Assembly (NCBI RefSeq): GCF_014698965.1
Contig: NZ_JACXAE010000008.1
Location: 1-33,781, forward strand
Source of the DNA: Iningainema tapete BLCC-T55
GTDB lineage: Bacteria > Cyanobacteriota > Cyanobacteriia > Cyanobacteriales > Nostocaceae
Direction of reading: 5' to 3'
DNA: 33,781 bases
A model generated the notes under the pieces. It searched no databases. It saw only the letters and a list, made by a program, of their open reading frames with translations, and was not told the DNA's origin. Positions within the stretch are counted from its first letter, which is position 1. Every line of letters begins with the position of its first letter. This document shows, one piece after another, positions 1-7,650 of this stretch. Position numbers and translations under genes: made by a program.

Positions 1-162
1 CTATACCACTCCTCACTCAGTCCACAATTCTGTTTTATACCGTTTAATAGCGATTTATCCTATTTTACGAGTCTCCCTATATATCCTTGGTGGATTATCA
101 TTAGCAGCTTTCATGGCTTTCAGATACCTTCGCCTCATGCTGCCAAAGGAGGATAGACGTAG

Positions 163-1179
163 ATGATGGGGTTTACTCATTGCGCAATTGCACTGGCGGG
201 AACCACCGCCGTTCTTGGCACAACTGAGCCTTTTGTACTGGCGTGCGCCGCTATTGCCAGTCAAATTCCTGATGTGGATACGACAAAAAGCTACGTTGGA
301 AAGATTCTTTATCCGTTAGCTAAACTTTTGGAGGAAAGGTTTCCACACAGATCGGTTACACACTCGCTTTTGTTTACCGGATTTACTGCTGTAGCGGCAC
401 TTCCTCTGGCTTACTACTTCTCATGGAAGCATTGGCTAGCAATCCCTCTGGGTCATTTAATCAGTTCAGTTGCTGACACTTTTACTAAATCTGGTGTACG
501 CTTACTCTACCCAAGTAAGTCTATATACGTATGCGGTAAGAATCCCAGGCTACGATTAGCAACTGGGACACCTGCGGAATATACGGTACTGGCGTTGGCT
601 CTAGCCATCTGGTTGTTAAGTGCCAATTTAATCAGTTCCGGCGGACTGACTAAGCAATTCTCTACTCACTTTCTGGCGAACAACTCTACGGCTATAGAGC
701 TTCTTCGTCAAGAGAGTCAACGGGCTGTAAGAGTAAGAGTGATAGGAACAAGGCAAGTAGATAACAGCCAAATTGACGAAATGTTTTGGGCAGTTGATGC
801 TCAGGGTGAAACTTTGATTGTGCGATCCGCACAGGGGCAAATTATGAGAGTGGGTGAGGGAGGTGGTGATATTATCTCACGGCGGGTGGAGGTGAAGGAA
901 GGAAGGATGAGGATGAAAATTCGCCGTCAACGAATTGAGGAGGCTGAGGGGGAGGCTTGGATTAAGTCGCTGCCAACAGATTCTTTGGTAGTAGGTACAC
1001 TTGGGCTAGAAGATGCAGCAGATTTGGAGTTGCCAATACCCACTCCTGGTGTAATGCAAACTGTTGTTCGGAATGGTAATGGAGTGTCATTAGAATATGC
1101 CTCTCCAAAGGAGTTAGAGCCTTTAAGAGAGTTTTTTATTATCTCAGGGGAAGTTGTTATCAAGCAAATCCAACTATGA
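163..1179 (+). CDS. YdjM/DUF457-type membrane metal-dependent hydrolase with C-terminal extension
   Basis: 338-residue protein. The N-terminal half matches the YdjM (LexA-regulated, DUF457) family of membrane-bound metal-dependent hydrolases: an N-terminal MGFTHCAIALAG helix, PDVDTTKS, the histidine cluster FPHRSVTHSLLF and GHLISSVADTFT, with hydrophobic segments between. The substrate of the family is not established. Residues about 185-338 form an extra soluble domain, rich in charged and beta-type sequence, that I do not recognise; many family members end before it. A GGAGG lies 12 bases before two consecutive ATG codons, so the start could be 163 or 166. Its stop overlaps the start of the next gene (ATGA), so the two are probably translationally coupled. 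Confidence 0.75.
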   Translation: MMGFTHCAIALAGTTAVLGTTEPFVLACAAIASQIPDVDTTKSYVGKILYPLAKLLEERFPHRSVTHSLLFTGFTAVAALPLAYYFSWKHWLAIPLGHLISSVADTFTKSGVRLLYPSKSIYVCGKNPRLRLATGTPAEYTVLALALAIWLLSANLISSGGLTKQFSTHFLANNSTAIELLRQESQRAVRVRVIGTRQVDNSQIDEMFWAVDAQGETLIVRSAQGQIMRVGEGGGDIISRRVEVKEGRMRMKIRRQRIEEAEGEAWIKSLPTDSLVVGTLGLEDAADLELPIPTPGVMQTVVRNGNGVSLEYASPKELEPLREFFIISGEVVIKQIQL

Positions 1180-2336
1180 GTGAAAATTTTTGGGTACGTA
1201 CAGTTACACTATCGATTGTTTTTTGGAGTTGTAGGGCTTTGGCAGTTGCCCTGCCGCTGATTGCACAATCTCCAAGTGATGCACCTGTCGAAGTGTTTCA
1301 GGGAAAAACAGAAAGAGAAGAATCTTTGAATTATGCTGATCGCACACTTCGACTGACAGTAACGGTAGAAGATACTTCTTTCCTTCTAGTCAAAGAAGGT
1401 CAGGAAATTAAGGTAGGAGACACCATTACAGACAATAAATTGGAGCGCGATCGCCTCAACAAACAACGTCAGGCTGTGACACTCCAAATAGATAACCTGA
1501 AAAGCAAGCCTATTCCCGAACCAATTAAACCGATTAAGCCTCCAAAACTAGCACAATTGCCTCCAGTAAGTTTTAAGGAAGAGGAAGCGGTGATCGCTCA
1601 AGCTCAGCTAAAAGCTAAGCAAGCCCAAGCACTGTTACAATCCCGCACACCGATGCTATTAGCGGATAATCCAGGGCAAAGGGCTGAAGCAGAGAAGGCT
1701 GAATCAGCTTTCAGATTGGCTGAGGAAAAGGTACGGGAGCAGGAAGAATTGCTGCTTACTATGCAAGACATGAAACTCCAATCCCCCATTATCAGACATG
1801 AACAATCAAAGCTTAAATCTCTTCAGTCTGAAGCTGAGCAGTCGAAGTCTTTGTTGGAGCAAGCCAGGGCGAAACTTAATGCCGCCGGCGTGGAGCAGCA
1901 GCAGCAGCTTCAAGCTCTACAGACTGCTGTGCAGGTAGCACGTTCCGAGCTTGAACTCGCAAGTTCTCGACTTAATACTGCTCACAATAACCGCAAATTG
2001 CTAGAATACAAAGCTTCAATAGAGGTAGCGCAGCGAATAGAGCAGGAAAATCGCAGCCAGCAGGAATGGAGTCAGCAACAACAGCAGTACGCGCAAAATC
2101 TGCGCGATCGCGACTACCAACTTGCTCAACTTAATCTTTCTCTCAGTGCGCTCGATGATAAGTTGAGCCAGATACCCGTAGTGCGATCGCCACGAAACGG
2201 TTACGTTAGGCGCATAAAACCGTGGGTAGGTAACAATGGACGCTACACAACTACCCTCACGATCAGTGCTAATGCACCTGAATCGGCTGTTAAAGGTAAA
2301 AAGTTAAACACCAGCACCACTAATGAAGATAGTTAA
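1176..2336 (+). CDS. HlyD-like periplasmic coiled-coil protein (membrane fusion protein type)
   Basis: 386 residues. An N-terminal hydrophobic stretch (about 8-30) reads as a signal peptide or anchor, ending near LPLIAQS. Residues 60-95 (LTVTVEDTSFLLVKEGQEIK then VGDTIT) resemble the first half of a biotinyl-lipoyl domain. A long Ala/Gln/Glu-rich coiled coil follows (about 130-330), then a second lipoyl half (VVRSPRNGYVRRIKPWVG). This is the hairpin layout of HlyD/RND membrane fusion proteins. The usual C-terminal beta-barrel is short or missing, so it is an unusual member. No transporter partner is nearby; the coupled partner is the upstream hydrolase. The tail is low-complexity Ser/Thr/Asn. 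Confidence 0.65.
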   Translation: MSENFWVRTVTLSIVFWSCRALAVALPLIAQSPSDAPVEVFQGKTEREESLNYADRTLRLTVTVEDTSFLLVKEGQEIKVGDTITDNKLERDRLNKQRQAVTLQIDNLKSKPIPEPIKPIKPPKLAQLPPVSFKEEEAVIAQAQLKAKQAQALLQSRTPMLLADNPGQRAEAEKAESAFRLAEEKVREQEELLLTMQDMKLQSPIIRHEQSKLKSLQSEAEQSKSLLEQARAKLNAAGVEQQQQLQALQTAVQVARSELELASSRLNTAHNNRKLLEYKASIEVAQRIEQENRSQQEWSQQQQQYAQNLRDRDYQLAQLNLSLSALDDKLSQIPVVRSPRNGYVRRIKPWVGNNGRYTTTLTISANAPESAVKGKKLNTSTTNEDS

Positions 2337-2479
2337 AATGTATTATTTTTACATATACTTAAGTGTAATTATCAAACTTCATGCAAACTTCATAATATTG
2401 GCTGATTAAATACGTGTTTTTACTTAGTAAATATACATTTAATATAGCTAATCTATGAAGTACATCCATTTCTAAACAG

Positions 2480-2671
2480 ATGTACATTATGAAGTCATCA
2501 AACTCTAATCCTAATTTTAGAGAGCTAATTTTAGGTATTGTAGTAGTTCTCTCTTTACTAGGACTGATAGGTCTTTCAGTCATTGATGAAAATAGTCGCC
2601 CTGCTTTTCTTGATGTAGCAAAAGTAAGCATAGGTGCTTTTATTGGATACTTAATTCCTAATGAAAAGTAG
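2480..2671 (+). CDS. Small membrane protein, function unknown
   Basis: 63 residues, or 60 if translation starts at the second ATG (2489). A hydrophobic helix (ELILGIVVVLSLLGLIGLSV) is followed by a short polar loop and a second weakly hydrophobic segment (VAKVSIGAFIGYLIP). No ribosome-binding site is obvious. I recognise no family. The length and two-helix plan recall holin-like or phage-associated small membrane proteins, which is only a resemblance. Hairpins at 2665-2698 and 2723-2751 follow directly, which supports a separate short transcript. Confidence 0.5.
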   Translation: MYIMKSSNSNPNFRELILGIVVVLSLLGLIGLSVIDENSRPAFLDVAKVSIGAFIGYLIPNEK

Positions 2672-2758
2672 ACCTTGTCTGCCAACAAAGTCTACTTTCC
2701 GTTTATAGTCAGTTAACTATAGCTCCTGTTGATATAAACATCAGGAGTTTTCTTGTTT
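2665..2758 (+). terminator. Two tandem hairpins, the second terminator-like
   Basis: AAAGTAGAC (2665-2673) pairs with GTCTACTTT (2690-2698). A second stem, CTCCTG (2723-2728) with CAGGAG (2742-2747), is followed by TTTTCTTGTTT. The second has the form of a rho-independent terminator for the small membrane protein gene. Confidence 0.55.
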
Positions 2759-3070
2759 GATTTTACAACTAATTAATAGATAACAATAGGTGCATTCTTG
2801 TTGTTTGAACCACAGACTTTACAAACGCCATGCAACTCAAACAAGTAAAAATCCGGTGGTGCGTTGGCGCTAGCCTTGCCGTCAGGCATCGCTCCCCTCA
2901 AACTACACGCTTGCAGATTCTACTGAGTGACGGTAATGTATGATATGTTGCTAATCTCCCACCTGATGCTAATTCCGCAACTGGTACTTGCTCAAAGCTG
3001 TGTGGATCAAACAGAAAAAGGTGAGCAAAGCCCACCTTTTAATTACTGTGATAAATAAATCACAACAAAA
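2759..3070. other. Non-coding gap with a degenerate cyanobacterial interspersed repeat
   Basis: No ORF with gene-like features. Around 2850-2900 lies a GC-rich patch (gcgttggcgctagccttgcc, then gtcaggcatcgctc) of the type common as short interspersed repeats in Nostocales; a similar patch is at about 15,375-15,420. A short hairpin (AAAAGGTGAGC... with gcccaccttt) near 3017-3040 may end the leftward gene that follows. Confidence 0.3.
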
Positions 3071-4030
3071 TTAGCTTTTATTTCTGAGAAACATAGGTGG
3101 TTCTTTCTTGCCTTTGCGCTCGTTGATTATGTCGCAAACGGTGCGGTAACTTACTCCTAAATAGTTTCCTATTTGACGGCTGCTCCATTTCTTGCGCTCA
3201 TCATCTTCTGGAAGTGTATCAATTAGTTCAAGGAAAGCTGTAATTGCAGCACGTCTTTCCTTAGTGTTCAAGCGTGGCGTTAATCTTGCTAGATCTGCGA
3301 TCGCATTGTAATCTAGACTTTTTGCACCTTCGGGTAGCAAATATGTTTTTTCATGGAGCCTTTTCAGGTTTTCAAAGGCTAGCCTCAAAGATTCTGATTG
3401 CCGATGAATTGAAGTATGAATTGATTGATTCAAAGAGCGAGAGCCATCAATATACGCTTCTACAACCCGCGCCATTTCGCCTAATAGTTCAGCAGTTTGA
3501 GAAGATGGGTTAGATGCAGATTGCTGATTGCTTTCTAACAAATCACGCAACCGTTGATTTTCATCTCTTAATCTCTCAACTTCCAAAACTAAGATAGAGT
3601 GATTCTCAGCAATCTTTAGAAGTGCTGCACGTACAGCCTTGGCAATTTTAGAATCTCTTAGAAGCATTCCCAAAAGTACAGCTGCACGGGGGTTGAAAAG
3701 TGCAGGTAATTTACGTCCGTCACAAAGTATCGAAATGATACTATTCTCTTCTGGAGAGAGTTCTGAGCGTTTTGGCGTAGCATAACCTGCATTCTTAAAC
3801 TCATCCCTGTGACGACTTACTGCCAGACGAACTAAGTCGTTAGCAACTTCATAGTATTCAGCTACTTGAGCAGTCGTAGCCCATCCCTCACCTTTCCATA
3901 GGGCTTGAAACAAACCGTGTACTTTAGCTGCCATTAGCACTGACTCTAAATCGACAGGTGACGCTTTTCTCAAAGTTTCTGTTCTTAGAGACTTTGACTC
4001 AATTAGAGATTCAGACTGTAGAATAGACAT
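3071..4030 (-). CDS. Phage-type DNA-binding / antirepressor-like protein
   Basis: 319 residues from the ATG at 4030, chosen because AAAGGA lies upstream (tacaaaggactaattatc); an upstream in-frame ATG at 4147 lacks one. Three regions are visible. An N-terminal part (about 30-130) includes a helix-turn-helix-like stretch (TTAQVAEYYEVANDLVRLAV) and FNPRAAVLLGMLLRDSKIAK, which resembles the conserved helix of phage Rha/KilA-N-type regulators. A coiled coil follows (about 150-175, LEVERLRDENQRLRDLLE). The C-terminal segment has a second HTH-like motif (WSSRQIGNYLGVSYRTVCDI). It is most likely a regulator from a prophage or plasmid. The family assignment is an inference. Confidence 0.55.
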   Translation of the reverse strand: MSILQSESLIESKSLRTETLRKASPVDLESVLMAAKVHGLFQALWKGEGWATTAQVAEYYEVANDLVRLAVSRHRDEFKNAGYATPKRSELSPEENSIISILCDGRKLPALFNPRAAVLLGMLLRDSKIAKAVRAALLKIAENHSILVLEVERLRDENQRLRDLLESNQQSASNPSSQTAELLGEMARVVEAYIDGSRSLNQSIHTSIHRQSESLRLAFENLKRLHEKTYLLPEGAKSLDYNAIADLARLTPRLNTKERRAAITAFLELIDTLPEDDERKKWSSRQIGNYLGVSYRTVCDIINERKGKKEPPMFLRNKS

Positions 4031-4454
4031 GATAATTAGTCCTTTGTAAGTTACGTTTACAAGGGGTGAAAATCCTGCCTCAGTAATTACACTCGTGGGG
4101 ATGGTGATGACATCCCCTCCAGTGGAGGCATGGTGATTAGCTATCATCTCACAAATAATGTGAGTTGTAAAGATTTTGACAAAGATGATGCGATCGCTTT
4201 ACTAGTTTGCACCCTGTACAGGAGTAAATATAAGGAAAATCTTCGTTCAGGCGATCGCCACTACATAGTTACATTTGAAACCTGAGAATGCCTCAGTATT
4301 TTCTTCCTGCTTGAGTTCTTGACAAAAGAATGGCGATCGCACAGGTGGTTATCGTTGCGCGGACAACCGCCAGTTAATAGCCTTTCAACTATCACCGTTG
4401 ACATTAAGCGTCAAAATATATGGTAGTCTCTGCAAACGGGTGCAGGTCGCACTA
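4031..4454. other. Non-coding gap upstream of the phage-type regulator
   Basis: Contains two perfect short hairpins (CCTCCAGTGGAGG near 4116-4128 and CTCACAAATAATGTGAG near 4146-4162) that could act as operators for the leftward gene, and three HIP1 octamers (about 4190, 4252, 4332). No ORF of note. The right part abuts the left end of the IS1-type element. Confidence 0.35.
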
Positions 4455-5549
4455 TCAACCACCTTTTGGAATAGGAACTACTAGTAAATATCTCCAACTT
4501 AATTGACTATTTGTTAACCCCATTTTCATTGCTGGAGTCACTTCTTTATATCTTTTCTGAAACTTGACTTTTTGTCCGGTTATATCAATCCGTAAACTCC
4601 GATGAAATTGCACATAATTGTAGTCGAATAAGTTAATCCAAAGTATGCGATTGAAGTTGGTTTGCTTTTTACAGTAACCCAGAGTCTTTCTATGTAAATA
4701 CGAAACTATGACGCCTAAGAGTCAGGTTTAATCGTTCAATATAAGATGTATTTTGCGTACCTTGAGGAAAGTCTTCGGCCACACCCGAAACCAAAAACTT
4801 TTTCACTGTTTTGAGTTTTCTTTGAACTCTTTGTTTAACAATTTGCAAATAAACATAAGGAATTTCTCCCAATTGTTTTTCTAGAGCATTTTTATAAGCG
4901 GCTAATTTGTCTGTTGTCACTTTTAAAACTTGCTTGTAATCCCACTTTACTAGAGCTTTCAGGTTTTTCACCAAACGATTTGCTGTATGATTAGTTCGGG
5001 AACCTAATTCAAAGTTTATCCAGAACTTGCTGCTAGGATCTAAAGCCAAAAATACCCATAATTGTCGCTTTTTATTTTTTAGGTAAGACCACAATTCATC
5101 CATCTGTAAAAACTGTATTGTTATCCCAATTATCAGACAAATACTTTCATGAAAACGTTGACTTTTTTCCGCAATTCCTCCTAGCCAATCCTCAATTGTT
5201 CGGATGTCTCTTTCTAAAACATCTGCAATTTGTTCGGCAGATAACCCATACGTACTTAGCTTGGCTGTTTGAATATATTCTTTCTCACTTCCTTGTTTTC
5301 TCCACAAGTTTGAATAAGCTGTTTCAGAAAATCTATGCTTACCTCCATGACAATAATACATTTGTCTGCGTGAGCCGGAAATTTTCAATTTTTTAGTGCC
5401 ATCTTTAGTAATTTTATTGTCTAAAGATTGATAGCAGGGGCAATCTTTTTTTGGACAAAATTTTGGAAAATCACTTATGAGCATTGTCACCCTCAGGAAA
5501 AAAACAATCTCCTTAAAGATACGGTGACAAGTATAGCACACAAAGTGTC
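4446..5549 (-). mobile_element. IS1-family-like insertion sequence (approximate limits)
   Basis: Limits are set by weak terminal similarity: ggtcgcactatcaaccacc inward from the left and, read inward on the other strand, tgtgctatacttgtcacc from the right. They share the order G-CTAT-CACC but are not a clean inverted repeat. The only gene is the frameshifted transposase. Confidence 0.45.
4455..5484 (-). pseudogene. IS1-type DDE transposase, frameshifted near its C-terminus
   Basis: The leading frame starts at the ATG at 5484 (GAGG 6 bases upstream) and reads a zinc-binding N-terminus (FCPKKDCPC, YYCHGGKHRF), an HTH (GLSAEQIADVLERDIRTIED) and the IS1-type catalytic core with MDELWSYLKNKKRQLWVFLA. 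It hits a stop at 4690 after LTLRRHSFVFT. Shifting by one base near 4711 restores the family C-terminus to a stop at 4455-4457: VSYLHRKTLGYCKK, NFNRILWINLFDYNYVQFHR, VTPAMKMGLTNSQLSWRYLL. The break falls just before the region carrying the last conserved residues, so the copy is probably inactive. Imperfect terminal repeats may lie near 4446 and 5549 (both have a CTAT-to-CACC core); I see no clear target duplication. Confidence 0.8.
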
Positions 5550-5881
5550 AAAGCCTTGTGTTAAAAGCATTTGAAGTACTGGAGACTTATGCTCGGCATA
5601 CCTCAAAATGCCTACTTTCATATCACCTGCACTCATTTGTAGGGACTACCAAAGTATGGCTATCAATGCCTGAATTGGCACGAAAAATAGAATTACAAAA
5701 ACTTGTAAAAAAAATAATTGAAGAACAAATCGAAGTTGAGATATTGTGATACTATTACTCGGAACATTTTTCCTTACAGCTTTGTTATTTATACAAAAGC
5801 CCCTATTCACATGAAGAGAAAGAGGCAGATAACATATTTATTAGAATCTTTATATTAGCACTCTGTGCGATCGCCTGGTTG
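5550..5881. other. Non-coding gap
   Basis: Short open stretches occur (for example ending IELQKLVKKIIEEQIEVEIL at 5749) but without a convincing start codon or ribosome-binding site. They might be the tail of a gene interrupted by the insertion sequence. One HIP1 site lies near 5867. Confidence 0.3.
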
Positions 5882-6169
5882 CTACTTTTTCTCTCGCTCT
5901 GACTCCATGAAATCTGCCACAGCTAGAAGCACTGTTTCAGGGTCAAAATCGCTACCATCCTGGATATTTACAGCTACGTTTGGATTTAGCGACACAAAAG
6001 TCCCCTTGAGAACAGTTAGGTTTGAGTCCGCAAGCCCTAAAAGCCTTGCCTTTGACTCTGCTGGTAAATCTGCAATTTGCTCTGCTAAAAAAGCCTCTTT
6101 TTCCTGTAGCGTTAAGCTATTTAGCAGTCTATGAACATCATTTGAGCTTATGAAAGGCATCTCCACCAT
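5882..6169 (-). CDS. Small hypothetical cyanobacterial protein
   Basis: 95 residues from the ATG at 6169 (AGGTG upstream); an in-frame ATG at 6160 is possible. The N-terminal half is helical and charged (LTLQEKEAFLAEQIADLPAE), and the C-terminal half is acidic with DFDPETVLLAVADFMESERE. No catalytic motif is visible. Coding bias and the lack of internal stops support a real gene; the function is unknown. Confidence 0.5.
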   Translation of the reverse strand: MVEMPFISSNDVHRLLNSLTLQEKEAFLAEQIADLPAESKARLLGLADSNLTVLKGTFVSLNPNVAVNIQDGSDFDPETVLLAVADFMESEREKK

Positions 6170-6433
6170 AGGGCACCTGAGTCAAACTATGCAATGATCA
6201 TTGTTAATCATACAACTATGCGCTTAGTTGCTTGATCAGCAAAAATACGAAAGTTTTTCCTCGCTCGACCTATTGCTACCATAGCTAATTCCATTTTGTC
6301 AACCGTGTTAACCTCGATATTTACTTAGAATCTACAGGAGAGATAACATATTTTATTGAAAAGATATCTCCGATAAAGTCATACTGAGAAATCTGATACT
6401 AGCTTCTAACTTGATTGATTGTCAGGATAATTA

Positions 6434-6925
6434 TTATACAGCAATAGATTCTTCAGGATAATTACTTACGTAATTATTTTGTATATTATTACGCTGTTGC
6501 CTTTCTCGTTTCCACTTACGTCCTATCGCTGATAAAACTACTTCTATAGTGTCATCGTCGGCAGCTTCAATTAACTGAACTATTTTTTTTTCAACAGACA
6601 GCTTTTCTGTAGAGAGCATCTCAAACAACGATTCATTATCCATGTCCAATAATCCTACAAGTGTCTCTGGTGTTGCGCTATTAAAGTTGACTTGCTCATT
6701 AACTTCTTTTGAGTTGTAGAGAAGACTATAAAAAAAGCGCTTGATTCCACAATATTTGGCATCCAGCTTATTTAACCACTCATCCAAATTTTCGACAGGA
6801 GTTGAACGCTTTCCCGACAAAAAAAGCGACATGAACCCCTTGGTAACGCTACATATTTCAGCCGCTTTGTTCGCTGGAACTTCAAACTCTTTTAAAGCCT
6901 GTCTCAAAGCTTCATAAATCTTCAT
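6434..6925 (-). CDS. Helix-turn-helix transcriptional regulator (repressor-like)
   Basis: 163 residues. Residues about 5-50 (ALKEFEVPANKAAEICSVTK then GFMSLFLSGKRSTPVENLDE) have the spacing of an XRE/Cro-type HTH, although it is a divergent one. The rest is helical, with an acidic EAADDDTIEVVLSAIGRKWK segment and a basic end. GAGG lies 9 bases before the ATG. It faces away from the GIY-YIG gene across a 79-bp region holding two identical 8-bp repeats, so it probably represses itself and the rightward operon, as phage repressors do. Confidence 0.6.
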   Translation of the reverse strand: MKIYEALRQALKEFEVPANKAAEICSVTKGFMSLFLSGKRSTPVENLDEWLNKLDAKYCGIKRFFYSLLYNSKEVNEQVNFNSATPETLVGLLDMDNESLFEMLSTEKLSVEKKIVQLIEAADDDTIEVVLSAIGRKWKRERQQRNNIQNNYVSNYPEESIAV

Positions 6926-6943
6926 ATAATTTGCCTCGAGCTA

Positions 6944-6972
6944 AGTTTACTGAGAGTAATCTATAGTTTACT
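6944..6972. promoter_or_regulatory. Paired direct repeats AGTTTACT, candidate operator of the divergent region
   Basis: AGTTTACT occurs at 6944-6951 and again at 6965-6972, start to start 21 bp (two helical turns), between the divergent HTH gene and the GIY-YIG gene. The intervening bases (gagagtaatctat) are AT-rich and could hold the -10 region of one promoter. Confidence 0.45.
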
Positions 6973-7004
6973 ATAAGAAAACCATTTTGGAAAAAAGAGG
7001 TTAT

Positions 7005-7493
7005 ATGAGAAGCCTAGCACAGGAGGAAAGGGACGTAGTTTGCAAATGCGGCGAAATGGTATTTGCCCAGACAGAAGCACTAATAAAGCAAGGGAGGTTC
7101 TCAGAAAAAGTAGTACTAGAACTCTATCCAGACGAGGCAATGTTTTTGTACTCAGCGTTATCCTTAGCTAACCGCTGCGATAGGGAAGCACAGTCGGAGA
7201 ATTTTAAAGGATATTCCTCTGAAACAAAGAAGAAGCAATACGTTTACTTATTTCATGCAACAGGAACAAATCGATACAAGATTGGCAGAACAACAGATTT
7301 GCGCTCACGGATAGTTCAGCTAGCTGTAGGAGCGCCGTATAAGGTTAACTTAATCACCTATTTTGAAACTGAAAATTCTTTACAAGAAGAATCAATCTTA
7401 CACAAAAAGCTAGCAAGTCATCGAGTTCATGGGGAATGGTTTGAGTTTTCTTCTGAGGAGTTAGAGGAAGTTAAAAAACTGTTTAACTTCTAA
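7005..7493 (+). CDS. GIY-YIG family protein (T5orf172/Mug113 type)
   Basis: 162 residues from the ATG at 7005, preceded by AAGAGG; a TTG at 6987 would add six residues. Residues 79-155 carry the GIY-YIG fold of the T5orf172 subgroup: YVYLF, then YKIGRTTDLRSRIVQL, a Glu in LQEESILHKKL, and the terminal HGEWFEFSSEEL. These domains occur in phage and plasmid proteins, often alone or with DNA-binding domains, and may nick DNA. The N-terminal 75 residues (with CKCGEM) are not recognised. It is the first gene of the rightward block; a hairpin follows at 7506-7537. Confidence 0.75.
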   Translation: MRSLAQEERDVVCKCGEMVFAQTEALIKQGRFSEKVVLELYPDEAMFLYSALSLANRCDREAQSENFKGYSSETKKKQYVYLFHATGTNRYKIGRTTDLRSRIVQLAVGAPYKVNLITYFETENSLQEESILHKKLASHRVHGEWFEFSSEELEEVKKLFNF

Positions 7494-7505
7494 CAAGCAC
7501 AAAAT

Positions 7506-7541
7506 TGCCCCAGCAAGTTTTCAGGAGTGCCGGGGCATGTT
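7506..7541 (+). terminator. Terminator-like hairpin after the GIY-YIG gene
   Basis: TGCCCC (7506-7511) pairs with GGGGCA (7532-7537), followed by TGTTT. The loop is 20 bases and the T-tract is weak, so it could be a partial terminator or attenuator before the next operon. Confidence 0.45.
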
Positions 7542-7560
7542 TAAAACCTACGTACATACT

Positions 7561-7650
7561 ATGACAAAGCAAAAAAAAGTAGAAGCGTTAAAAGACGTAA
7601 ATTTTGACATGGCTGGTGTATCCGCTGTGACCGAGGAGGAGATGCGGTAA
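7561..7650 (+). CDS. 29-residue ORF coupled to the downstream initiator-like gene
   Basis: ATG at 7561 to TAA at 7648-7650 gives a charged 29-residue peptide beginning MTKQKKVEALKDVNF and ending VSAVTEEEMR. Its stop codon shares one base with the next ATG (TAATG), and the GGAGG used by the next gene lies inside it. This is the arrangement of a leader or coupling cistron. No SD is visible before its own ATG. Unrecognised. Confidence 0.4.
   Translation: MTKQKKVEALKDVNFDMAGVSAVTEEEMR

Noticed and set aside
5558-5749. 63-residue ORF right of the IS1-type element
   Set aside because: No ATG start or SD in context and no recognised motif; at most the tail of an interrupted gene.
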